NCBI GenBank assembly: GCA_023392755.1
Contig: JAEWNM010000302.1
Span: 1 to 9,791, forward strand
Direction of reading: 5' to 3'
DNA length: 9,791 nucleotides
DNA from: Bacillota bacterium
GTDB lineage: Bacteria > Bacillota > Clostridia > Christensenellales > Aristaeellaceae
Positions 1 to 7,066 of this stretch are shown one piece after another; position 1 is the first letter of the stretch, and every line of letters starts with the position of its first letter. The notes below the pieces were generated by a model. That model was given only the letters and a program-made list of their open reading frames with translations. It ran no database searches and had not been told where the DNA came from. A program made the translations under genes and the position numbers.

Positions 1-191
1 GTTATGCGATTTGTACGGCAGCCCAGGTTATATTCAGTGCGACAGCATGGGGTTTTTATTCAGTATAACAGCTCCATGTAATATTGCCCGGTGTTATATT
101 TAGTACGGATGCCCAGGTTATACTCAGTACAACAGCCCTGTGTAATATTCATTACGACAGCCCGGCGTTATATTTAGTACGGCAGCCCGGG
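1..191. repeat. Tandem array of ~25-bp imperfect units
   Basis: About eight head-to-tail units of 24-26 bp can be laid out, starting at 1, 27, 52, 78, 93, 117, 142 and 167. The consensus is close to GTTATATTYAGTACGRCAG followed by CCCRG. The unit at 78 is shortened by roughly ten internal bases. Units fall into subtypes: those at 1, 93 and 167 carry GTACGG, those at 27 and 117 carry TCAGTRCRACAG, and those at 78 and 142 begin GTAATATT. This suggests an older higher-order unit of three repeats (about 75 bp). The period is not a multiple of three and stops break the frames, so it is not coding. The array begins at the window edge and may be longer. It lies just beyond the terminator of the ABC/GGT operon. 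Units are contiguous without unique spacers, so it is not CRISPR. Function unknown. Confidence 0.88.
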
Positions 192-208
192 ATGTAAGCG
201 GTAAGACG

Positions 209-254
209 AAAAAGGGGATGCGGTGAAGGGAAAAACTTCCCTTCCCGCATCCCC
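209..254 (-). terminator. Rho-independent terminator of the ABC transporter/GGT-like operon
   Basis: Positions 214-232 pair with 237-254 to give an 18-bp stem with one bulged base (T224) and a four-base loop. The stem ends in GGGG/CCCC at its base. Read on the minus strand it is followed at once by TTTTT (complement of 209-213). It lies 20 bases after the stop codon of the GGT-like gene, where the operon would be expected to end. Confidence 0.9.
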
Positions 255-273
255 GATCCATTGCGCCGCCTTC

Positions 274-1893
274 TCAATAGCAGGCGATATTGCTGTCGGT
301 ACGCTTTTCCGTGCCGCCAATCAGCGTGCCCTCCGGAGTGCGCAGGATGATCTGGCCGCGGCCAAAGGTAACGCTGTCCAGCGCAACCTCCACCTGATGG
401 CCTCTTGCGGCAAGCTGCTTGCCGATTTCATTGCAGAAGGTATCCTCCACCAAAAATCGGTTGTCCCGCATCCACTGCCAGCGGGGCGCATCCAAAGCCT
501 GCTGCGGATTGAGCTGGAAGTCGATCATGTTCATGGCTACCTGCACGTGGCCCTGGGGCTGCATGTATCCGCCCATCACGCCAAAGGGGCCGACGGCTTC
601 GCCATTTTTGAGCATAAAGCCGGGGATGATCGTATGGTACGATTTTTTGCGGGGCATAAGGCAGTTGGCATCAGCGGGGTTGAGGGAAAAATCGTGGCCC
701 CTGTTTTGCAGGCTGATCCCCGTTCCACGGGCGACGATGCCTGAGCCAAAGCCCATGTAGTTGCTTTGTATGTAGGAAACCATGTTGCCTTCCTGATCGG
801 CCGTGCACAGGTACACCGTGCCGCTCTTGGGCGGCATGCCCACAGCGGGCGTCTTGGCCATCGCGCCGATTTCCTTGGCGCGAAGGGCACCGTAGGCGGG
901 TTTCAGAAGATCGTGATAGTCTAGGGACATGGCCGTGGGATCGGTCACATAATGCAGCCCATCGGCAAAGGCCAGCTTCATGGCCTCCCATTGCTTATGG
1001 AAGGTTTCTGCGCTTTCTTTTTGTGCAAACTCAAACTCCTTGAGTATGTTCAGCGCCATCAGCGCCACGATGCCCTGGCCATTTGGCGGAATTTCGCAGA
1101 CATCATACCCCCGGTAGTTGACGGAGATCGGCTCCACCCAGGAAACATCGTACTCCGAAAAGTCCTCCTTGCAGAAATAACCGCCAAACTCCCGGCTGTC
1201 AGCAACAATGCGGTCGGCAAGCTCGCCCTTGTAAAAGTCGTCCGCCGCGGATTTTGCGATTTTCTCCAAAGTATCCGCGTGGTTTGGTAGTTTAACGACG
1301 CTTCCCGCCGCGGGGGGCTCGCCGCCGGGAACAAAGGTCTTGAACCACTCGGCGAACTCAGGCTTATCGTTCATACGGGCATACCGGCTCGCCGCCAGCT
1401 TCCACATTCTTGCGAGATTGGGGGAGGCCGGGTAGCCATAGCGCGCGTAATCTACGGCGGGAGCCAGGACATCGGGCAGGGGTACCCTGCCGAAACGCCC
1501 GTTCAGCGCCGCCCAGGCCTTGGGCGCGCCGGGCACCATGACAGGCAGCCAGCCATATACAGGCATCTTGCCATCGGCGGGGTTATGCGCCAGCACCTTC
1601 TCCATGGAAATGTCGCGGGCAGACCAGCCGCTGGCGTTGAGGCCGTAGAGCTTGCGGTCCTTTTGTATCCAGACCAGCGCGAAGGCATCGCTGCCGATGC
1701 CGTTGGCGGTAGGCTCCACCACGGTCAATGCCGCGGCGGTGGCCACAGCGGCATCCACCGCGCTGCCGCCCCTGCGCAATACTTCCAGCCCGGCGGCGGA
1801 AGCCTGGGGCGATGAAGCGGCCACCATGCCGCGGTTGGCATATAAAGGGTACCTGATGGACGCATAAGGGACGAACGTAGGATCAAATTTCAT
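274..1893 (-). CDS. Gamma-glutamyltransferase-like Ntn hydrolase (YwrD-like), cytosolic
   Basis: This 539-residue protein belongs to the GGT superfamily of Thr-dependent Ntn hydrolases, which self-cleave into two subunits and hydrolyse or transfer amide-linked acyl groups. The likely nucleophile is T359 in SGTVYLCTAD, with NGIGSDAF (64-71), FGSGIV (382-387), the oxyanion Gly pair G441-G442 and the family motif LDAPRW (467-472). By eye alignment to E. coli GGT, N378 and D401 match substrate-binding residues. The Arg of the FREMAP motif reads SGW (88-90), and the SSMSP motif reads HTIIP (420-424). The subtype therefore resembles YwrD or oxamate-amidohydrolase-like members more than classical GGT. 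No signal peptide is present, so it should act in the cytosol. The ATG at 1893 overlaps the upstream ATPase stop (ATGA) and follows CTGGAGGAAC; an in-frame start 120 bases further upstream lies inside that ATPase gene and is not used. It is the last gene of the operon. Actual substrate unknown. Confidence 0.9.
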   Translation of the reverse strand: MKFDPTFVPYASIRYPLYANRGMVAASSPQASAAGLEVLRRGGSAVDAAVATAAALTVVEPTANGIGSDAFALVWIQKDRKLYGLNASGWSARDISMEKVLAHNPADGKMPVYGWLPVMVPGAPKAWAALNGRFGRVPLPDVLAPAVDYARYGYPASPNLARMWKLAASRYARMNDKPEFAEWFKTFVPGGEPPAAGSVVKLPNHADTLEKIAKSAADDFYKGELADRIVADSREFGGYFCKEDFSEYDVSWVEPISVNYRGYDVCEIPPNGQGIVALMALNILKEFEFAQKESAETFHKQWEAMKLAFADGLHYVTDPTAMSLDYHDLLKPAYGALRAKEIGAMAKTPAVGMPPKSGTVYLCTADQEGNMVSYIQSNYMGFGSGIVARGTGISLQNRGHDFSLNPADANCLMPRKKSYHTIIPGFMLKNGEAVGPFGVMGGYMQPQGHVQVAMNMIDFQLNPQQALDAPRWQWMRDNRFLVEDTFCNEIGKQLAARGHQVEVALDSVTFGRGQIILRTPEGTLIGGTEKRTDSNIACY

Positions 1894-3458
1894 TGTAGTT
1901 CCTCCAGCAGAACGGATGGATTGACTTTGGGGGTATGCAGATAGCACGCGACAAAATGGCCCGGCTCCGCCTCCACAAGGGGCGGTTTCTTTTGTGCGCA
2001 GACAGCCATGCACTGCGGGCAGCGTGTGTGGAAGGGGCAGCCCTTGGGCGGCGTGACGGCGCTTGGCACCTCGCCTTCCAGCACCTTGTCCTCCTTGATG
2101 TCATCGCCGCGGACCACGGGGCGCGGAACAGAGGCCAGGAGGGAGGCCGTGTACGGGTGCAGCGGGTTGTGGAACAGCATTGCTTTATCCGCCAGCTCGC
2201 ACACGTTGCCAAGGTACATCACCAGAATACGGTCGCAGAAGTATTTGACAACGCCAAGATCATGGGTAATAAACAGGTAGGTCAGATGCTTCTCATGGCT
2301 TAACTGATTCAACAGCTCCAGTATCTGCGCCTGCACCGACACATCCAGCGCCGAGACGGACTCGTCCAGCACCACAAACTTGGGGTCAAGGGCAATCGCC
2401 CTGGCAATGCCCACCCGCTGCTTCTGGCCGCCGCTTAGCGCATGGGGATACGAATAATAGTGCTCACGCTTCAAGCCTACCTGCTCCAGGAGCGTCATCA
2501 CTTTTTCCTTGCGGACTTCCGGGCCGTAATCCGTATTGATGACAAATACCTCTTCGATGGCTTTGCCAACGGACTGGCGGGGGTCTAAGCTGGCCGCCGG
2601 GTCCTGAAAAATCATTTGCATGTCGCGCCGGAGCGCGCGCATCTCCCGAACGGTCAGCTTGCCAAGGTTGATACCCGTTTCGTAGTTGCTGTCAAGCTTG
2701 GCCTGGTATACAGGGTCCGTGCAAAGCTCCGTAATGGGCAATACGGATTTCCCCCTGTACGCGAAGGCCTCCGCGCGGCAGCCACGGGCTTTCTCCATAT
2801 GCACCCTGGCATCGGCCTCATATTGGTCCATCCTGCTTTTGAGCGTATGGTCGGCCTTGCCCGCGATACCGTTTTTCACATTTTCGGCTTCCAGCTGAGC
2901 GCGGGCCGCCAAAGCCAAATGGGCCAAGGTGAACTCCTCATGGCCGCGCAAAAACAGGCGCTGAACCTCCGGCAGTTTTTCGCTTAAAATCAGGGACCCT
3001 GCCGTGCGGGAGCCTTCCCTGAGCTGGCGGGAAGCTTCCTTCCTGTACTCCCTGGATTTTGCCTTGAGGCCGGCTATTTTTTCCTGCCCGGACGCCCCGT
3101 GCTCCCTTGCCGTGATAGCCTGAATCTCCTGGTCGACCTTCAGGGAGTTGTTGTATGCTTCCCTGGCTTTTTGCTGATATACGGGCAGCTTTTCGATTTC
3201 CTTCTTCAGGTATTTGGGCGCTATCTCCTCCGGCTTGACGCCGTAATAGATGCAGGCGCCGCTGGTTTGCGGATAGAGCTGCAGGATTACCCGACCCAGG
3301 GTGGATTTTCCGCAGCCGGACTCCCCCACTACGCCAAACTTTTCGCCGGCGTACATGGTGAAGCTCACATCCTCCAGCGCCTTGATGCTTACGCCGCGCT
3401 TGAGGACAAAATGCTTCTTGAGTTTTTTCAGCTCCAGAATGGGCGTTTTCTCGCTCAT
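1890..3458 (-). CDS. dppF: Peptide ABC transporter ATP-binding protein, DppF/OppF type, with a large insertion
   Basis: One of the two cytosolic ATPases that power the importer. At 522 residues it is much longer than the usual 310-350. Walker A is G45-T53 (GESGCGKST), the Q-loop Q285 (MQMIFQDP), signature LSGGQ 341-345, Walker B D365-E366 and the H-loop H399 (ITHD). The C-terminal oligopeptide-transporter extension carries C474, C480, C487 and C505, the spacing seen in homologues with a proposed Fe-S or metal site; C483 is extra. K51 to Q285 spans 234 residues where about 47 is normal. The extra ~187 residues (about 73-262) are charged, rich in Ala, Lys, Glu and Arg, and probably helical. Walker B reads DESVSALD rather than the commoner DEPVSALD. 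The ATG overlaps the DppD stop (ATGA) and has GGAGGAGG seven bases upstream, so the two ATPases are likely translationally coupled. The ATPase assignment is secure; the insertion's role is unknown. Confidence 0.95.
   Translation of the reverse strand: MSEKTPILELKKLKKHFVLKRGVSIKALEDVSFTMYAGEKFGVVGESGCGKSTLGRVILQLYPQTSGACIYYGVKPEEIAPKYLKKEIEKLPVYQQKAREAYNNSLKVDQEIQAITAREHGASGQEKIAGLKAKSREYRKEASRQLREGSRTAGSLILSEKLPEVQRLFLRGHEEFTLAHLALAARAQLEAENVKNGIAGKADHTLKSRMDQYEADARVHMEKARGCRAEAFAYRGKSVLPITELCTDPVYQAKLDSNYETGINLGKLTVREMRALRRDMQMIFQDPAASLDPRQSVGKAIEEVFVINTDYGPEVRKEKVMTLLEQVGLKREHYYSYPHALSGGQKQRVGIARAIALDPKFVVLDESVSALDVSVQAQILELLNQLSHEKHLTYLFITHDLGVVKYFCDRILVMYLGNVCELADKAMLFHNPLHPYTASLLASVPRPVVRGDDIKEDKVLEGEVPSAVTPPKGCPFHTRCPQCMAVCAQKKPPLVEAEPGHFVACYLHTPKVNPSVLLEELQ
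2673..3242 (-). other. In-frame insertion domain within the DppF-type ATPase
   Basis: Codons for about residues 73-262. On both sides the standard ATPase sequence continues: Walker A and the following strand before it, and LGKLTVREMRALRRDM leading to the Q-loop after it. The segment has long stretches without Gly or Pro, many Lys/Glu/Arg/Ala/Gln, and reads as a helical hairpin or coiled coil. No stop or frameshift occurs and base composition resembles the flanks. I recognise no domain in it. Confidence 0.8.
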
Positions 3459-4429
3459 TTTCCGTCCTCCTCCACCTTATGGCAGGAAACAAAATGCCCC
3501 GCTTCATATTCGATTTCCTCGGGCACACAGGTCCGGCAGCGTTCTGTGGCATACTTGCACCTGGGATGGAATCTGCAGCCGGGAATATTCTCCGTAAGGT
3601 TGGGAAAGGAACCGGGGATAGCCTGTATTTGAAATTCGTCGTCATCCACGTTGGGAACGGCATTCATAAGGCCGATGGTGTAGGGATGGCGCGGACGGTT
3701 GAAGATGTCGGCCACGCGGCCTTCCTCCACCTTCCGCCCGGAGTAGAGGATCACCACCCGGTCGGCAATCTCCGCCACCACGCCCAAGTCATGGGTGATA
3801 AACAGGATGCCCGCGTTTATCTCGTTTTTCAATGACTTCAAAAGCAGCAAAACCTGCTTTTGTATGGTCACATCCAGCGCCGTGGTAGGCTCGTCGGCAA
3901 TCAGGAGGCTGGGTTTGACCGTGAGGACCATGGCAATCATGATCCGCTGGCGAAGGCCGCCGCTTAACTGGAAGGGAAACTGGCGCATACGCTCCTGGGG
4001 GTTGGCGATGCCGACCCGCTCAAGATACGTGACGGCAAGCTTCCGGGCTTCGCTTTTGGAAAGCCCTTTATGGTGCCTAAGCCCTTCGGTCAACTGATAG
4101 CCGATGGTGAGCAGCGGGTTCAGGGCCGTCATGGGCTCCTGGAAGATCATGCCCATCTTCTTGCCGCGCACCGCGTTGCGCTGCCTTTTTGTCATGGTCG
4201 TCAGTTCCGTGCCGTCCAGCATAATGCTGCCGGACACGACCTTCCCATTGAGGGGCAGAAGGTCCATGACGGCCAAAGTGCTTACGCTCTTGCCGCATCC
4301 GCTTTCGCCAACCATACACAGCGTCTCGCCACGGCCAATGTCAAAAGAGATGCCGCGAAGCACCTGATAATCCTTTTGTCCGATTCGAAACGTTGTGATC
4401 AGATTTTTGACCGTAAGAACCTTCTCCAT
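3455..4429 (-). CDS. dppD: Peptide ABC transporter ATP-binding protein, DppD/OppD type
   Basis: This 324-residue protein is the second nucleotide-binding subunit, pairing with the DppF-type subunit under the two permeases. Walker A is G41-S48 (GESGCGKS), the Q-loop Q97 (MIFQEP), the signature LSGGLRQR from 155 (most family members read LSGGMRQR), Walker B D179-E180 (LLIADEPT) and the H-loop H213. The C-terminal extension has C285, C291, C298 and C316, the Cys pattern of DppD/OppD proteins, and length is normal. The start is taken at the ATG at 4429, because MEKVLTVKNL is where family members begin. The frame stays open to a GTG at 4519, but that stretch overlaps a strong stem-loop and has no family similarity. 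The upstream ribosome site (GGAAGGCAGG) is only moderate. The stop overlaps the next ATG. Confidence 0.95.
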   Translation of the reverse strand: MEKVLTVKNLITTFRIGQKDYQVLRGISFDIGRGETLCMVGESGCGKSVSTLAVMDLLPLNGKVVSGSIMLDGTELTTMTKRQRNAVRGKKMGMIFQEPMTALNPLLTIGYQLTEGLRHHKGLSKSEARKLAVTYLERVGIANPQERMRQFPFQLSGGLRQRIMIAMVLTVKPSLLIADEPTTALDVTIQKQVLLLLKSLKNEINAGILFITHDLGVVAEIADRVVILYSGRKVEEGRVADIFNRPRHPYTIGLMNAVPNVDDDEFQIQAIPGSFPNLTENIPGCRFHPRCKYATERCRTCVPEEIEYEAGHFVSCHKVEEDGK

Positions 4430-4469
4430 GGCGTAAACCTGCCTTCCCGCCTGCGATGGGTTCGCATAA

Positions 4470-4504
4470 GCCGCGGACAGGCAACATACCTGCCTGCCCG
4501 CGGC
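4470..4504 (-). promoter_or_regulatory. Intercistronic stem-loop after the binding-protein gene
   Basis: GCCGCGGACAGGCA at 4470-4483 is complementary to 4491-4504 apart from one mismatch, with a seven-base loop. It starts 15 bases after the stop of the solute-binding protein gene, within its 90-base gap to dppD. Read on the minus strand no T-run follows, so it is not a standard terminator. Such hairpins after binding-protein cistrons often protect the upstream mRNA or lower downstream expression. That role is inferred here. Confidence 0.7.
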
Positions 4505-4519
4505 CTTCCTGTTTACCAC

Positions 4520-6064
4520 TTATTTGATGGTGATGCCCTTGAGGTAGAACGTGCCGTCCACGCCCCGCGTTACGCCTTCATACGCATTGCTGAACGCAAA
4601 CATGTTTACGGCGTTGTATACGGGCACCACATACGCTTCGTCCAGCAGGAGCTTGTTGGCCGCTTCCAGCTTCTCGATGCGCAGCGCCGTGTCGGACGTT
4701 GTCTTGCCTTCCAGAACAAGCTTGTCAAATGCCTCATTGTTGATTCTGGCGCGCTGGCTGCTCTTTACGGATTCCCAGTTGGGCTCAAGAAGCTCCGTGC
4801 CATCGCGTGTCACGTTGGACCAAGCGGCCAGGGAAATGTCGAAGCGGTCGTCGACTTTGCTTTCGGTGAGCCATGCGGACCAGTCGATAGACTCGATTTC
4901 CACATTGTTGAGGCCGACTTCCTGGAGATTGGACTGGATGTATTCGCCCAGGGGCGTGTACACCGGCGTGCTGGGAACAAGGAACTTGATGGGTTCATCG
5001 GCCCAGCCGTTCTCCGCGATCATGGCCTTTGCGCCTTCGGGATCATAAGCATAGCCGAAGCCTTCGGCGGCCTCCGTATAGCCAAACACGTTGGGGCCGA
5101 TGACGCTGGCGGAGTGGGAGGCATAGCCTTCCATGACGAATTCGGTGTAGCCCTGGGTATCCAGCGCCTTGGCGACGGCGATCCGGAAATCCTTGTTGGC
5201 CATGATGGGGTTCACATAGGAAGTGGGACGGAGCATGACGTAAACGATCTGGGCGGCAGGGGACGTGGCGAAGGTTACGTTGGGCATGGCCTGCACCCGG
5301 GGAACCTGCTGAACCGACACATTGGGCATGAAGTCGGCTTCGCCGGTCTCCAGGCGGGCGATGGCGGTGGATTCCTCGGCGATGATGGTCATGGTCACGT
5401 TCTTGACGGCCGGAGCGCCGCCCCAGTATTCCTCATTGGATGTAAGCACCACATTGGAGCCGGAAACGGAGCTGACAAACTTGTAGGGGCCGGTGCCGAC
5501 GGGCGCGATCATCAGGTCCTGGGCAGCCTGGGCCGTGGGGGAAACGATGGCCGAGTTGGTGTGGGCCAGCTTCGCCAGCAGCACGCCGTCCTCATAGCTG
5601 AGATTCAGGCGGATGGTGTTCTCATCCACGATATCCATGGTGTCGATGGAAGCCACGATGGAAGCGCGGGCCGAGCCGAAATCCGGGTTTTTGATCAGTT
5701 CAAAGGTGTACTTCACGGCTTCGGCGTTGAAGGGCGTGCCGTCGTGGAACTTGACGCCTTCACGAAGCTTGATGGTGGCGGACATGCCGTCCTCGCTGAA
5801 CTCGGGCAGCGACTCCGCCAGCAGGCAGATGGTATTGCCGTCCGCCCCGATGTGGTACAGCGTCTCATAGATTTGCGCATTCACATAGGTGGAGGCCGCG
5901 TCATTGGTGCGCAGCGGATCAAAGCCTGTGAATGGAGCGGTGAGGGCCACGTTGAACATTTTGTCCGCGGTGGCGGCAAATGCCACGCTACCCAAGGATA
6001 GAGCGACGAACATAACCAGTATCAGAACCAGGGCCAGAGGCTTCTTCAGGTGTGTTCCGTTCAT
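4520..6064 (-). CDS. Extracytoplasmic solute-binding protein, family 5 (peptide/oligopeptide type)
   Basis: This 514-residue protein is the binding component that delivers ligand to the two permeases. Residues 1-30 form a Sec signal peptide: NGTHLKK, a hydrophobic core over about 10-29, and a likely cut after AFA (A30). There is no Cys near the cut site (the first is C80), so it is not an obvious lipoprotein. The family 5 signature occurs at about 100-120 (LREGVKFHDGTPFNAEAVKY). Further typical elements are VGTGPYKF, the EYWGG motif, IARLETGEADF and the ILMG-type C-terminal lobe with DISLAAW. Length is usual. The start at 6064 has AAGGAG eight bases upstream. The gene lies between dppC (73-base gap) and dppD (90-base gap), with a hairpin in each gap. 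Family membership is clear. Ligand cannot be read from sequence; peptides, glutathione or other small amides are possible. Confidence 0.94.
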   Translation of the reverse strand: MNGTHLKKPLALVLILVMFVALSLGSVAFAATADKMFNVALTAPFTGFDPLRTNDAASTYVNAQIYETLYHIGADGNTICLLAESLPEFSEDGMSATIKLREGVKFHDGTPFNAEAVKYTFELIKNPDFGSARASIVASIDTMDIVDENTIRLNLSYEDGVLLAKLAHTNSAIVSPTAQAAQDLMIAPVGTGPYKFVSSVSGSNVVLTSNEEYWGGAPAVKNVTMTIIAEESTAIARLETGEADFMPNVSVQQVPRVQAMPNVTFATSPAAQIVYVMLRPTSYVNPIMANKDFRIAVAKALDTQGYTEFVMEGYASHSASVIGPNVFGYTEAAEGFGYAYDPEGAKAMIAENGWADEPIKFLVPSTPVYTPLGEYIQSNLQEVGLNNVEIESIDWSAWLTESKVDDRFDISLAAWSNVTRDGTELLEPNWESVKSSQRARINNEAFDKLVLEGKTTSDTALRIEKLEAANKLLLDEAYVVPVYNAVNMFAFSNAYEGVTRGVDGTFYLKGITIK

Positions 6065-6099
6065 TCTCGATACTCCTTGTCCATTATTATATTATTACA

Positions 6100-6123
6100 A
6101 CCCTCCGCTTGGGGCGGATGGGT
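6100..6123 (-). promoter_or_regulatory. Small stem-loop ahead of the binding-protein gene
   Basis: Positions 6100-6108 pair with 6114-6123 to give a nine-base-pair stem with one bulge and a five-base loop, inside the 73-base gap between dppC and the binding-protein gene. On the minus strand an AT-rich stretch (TAATAATATAATAAT) and then the AAGGAG ribosome site follow. It is not followed by a pure T-run. It could mark a processing site or a protected 5' end. A TATAAT-like hexamer is present downstream, but I see no matching -35 box. Confidence 0.45.
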
Positions 6124-6137
6124 GCAATGCAAACAGG

Positions 6138-7034
6138 TCAATCCTTCAGGCTGGGGTCCAGAATATCGCGAAGCTTGTCGCCCAGCACATTGAAGCAGAT
6201 GATGGTGAGCATGACAGCCACGCCGGGGATGACAATCAGGCTGGCGCGCTTCCACATATACTCCTTCGCCGCCGCGATCATGCCGCCCCATTCCGGCGCG
6301 GGCGGCGGCACGCCCATGCCCAGGTAGCTAAGCGTTGAAATGGAAATGATGGACGTCGCCATGCGCATGGTGGCGATAACAATAATCAAGGGCAGGCAAT
6401 TTTTGAGTATATGGGCAAACAGAATTCTTGCGTTGCTGGCGCCTACCGCACGGATGGCGGTTACATAGTCCTCCTCCTTGATCTGCAGCACCCTGCCGCG
6501 GACCATGCGGGCAAAGTTGGGGACAGACCAAATGCTGATGGCCAGCGCGGCATTGAATGTGCTTGTGCCAAGCATGGCAATAATCAGCATGGCCAGCAAA
6601 ATGCCGGGGAAGGTGAACAAAAGGTCCATAAAGCGCATGATGATGTTGTCCAGGCGCTTGTAGTAGCCTGCAAGCAGGCCAAGCGTGACCCCGAATACAG
6701 AGCCCATGGCAGTGGAAATGAAGCCAACCATCAAAGAGATGCGCCCGCCCCATAGCAGGCGGGAAAAGACGTCGCGGCCCAAATGGTCAGTGCCGAAAAT
6801 ATGGCCGGGGGCATAGCTGGCCGCCACCTTGGGATCGCTGGAATATTGGGCCCAGAAGCCGGGGGCCAGCTTCGTGCGGATATTTGTCGCTTCAGGGTTA
6901 AAGGGCGCTATCAAAGGAGCAAGCGCAACCAGCAGGACTTCCAGAATCAATATTACAAAGCAAACCGTGGCCAGCTTGTTTTTTAAAAGCTTGGCCATGG
7001 CCACCCGAAGCGGATTGACACGCCCGACTTCCAT
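6138..7034 (-). CDS. dppC: Peptide ABC transporter permease, DppC/OppC type
   Basis: This 298-residue integral membrane protein is one half of the translocation channel. The N-terminal membrane segment (about 21-42) is followed by an extracellular stretch ending in the family motif HIFGTDHLGRDVFSRLLWG (78-96). Further membrane spans lie at roughly 100-123, 137-156, 160-175, 213-233 and 263-283. The EAA coupling motif that contacts the ATPases is at about 190-210 (TAIRAVGASNARILFAHIL). YLGMGVPPPAPEWG (237-250) and FNVLGDKLRDILDP near the end are characteristic of DppC proteins. The ATG at 7034 is preceded by GGGAAGGGGG. It lies 32 bases after the dppB stop and so is cotranscribed. Confidence 0.95.
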   Translation of the reverse strand: MEVGRVNPLRVAMAKLLKNKLATVCFVILILEVLLVALAPLIAPFNPEATNIRTKLAPGFWAQYSSDPKVAASYAPGHIFGTDHLGRDVFSRLLWGGRISLMVGFISTAMGSVFGVTLGLLAGYYKRLDNIIMRFMDLLFTFPGILLAMLIIAMLGTSTFNAALAISIWSVPNFARMVRGRVLQIKEEDYVTAIRAVGASNARILFAHILKNCLPLIIVIATMRMATSIISISTLSYLGMGVPPPAPEWGGMIAAAKEYMWKRASLIVIPGVAVMLTIICFNVLGDKLRDILDPSLKD

Positions 7035-7066
7035 GCTTTGGGCCCCCTTCCCTATTATCGTGAACG

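Noticed and set aside
1..191. CRISPR array
   Set aside because: Units are contiguous and diverged, with no unique spacers between conserved repeats.
223..744. A 173-codon plus-strand frame over the 3' part of the GGT-like gene
   Set aside because: It begins inside the terminator stem, lies antisense to a conserved enzyme, and has no recognisable domain or promoter.
4430..4519. Upstream extension of dppD from a GTG at 4519
   Set aside because: It is encoded by the intercistronic stem-loop, shows no family similarity and would begin directly at the upstream stop codon without a suitable ribosome site.
4070..6001. A 643-codon open frame on the plus strand opposite the binding protein and dppD
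   Set aside because: It is antisense to two clearly recognised genes, has low-complexity Gly/His/Asp-rich content typical of mirror frames in GC-rich DNA, shows no family motif and has no ribosome site.
6081..6100. Internal promoter for the binding-protein gene (TATAAT-like hexamer)
   Set aside because: No -35-like box lies 16-18 bases upstream on the minus strand. The AT-rich stretch alone is not enough.
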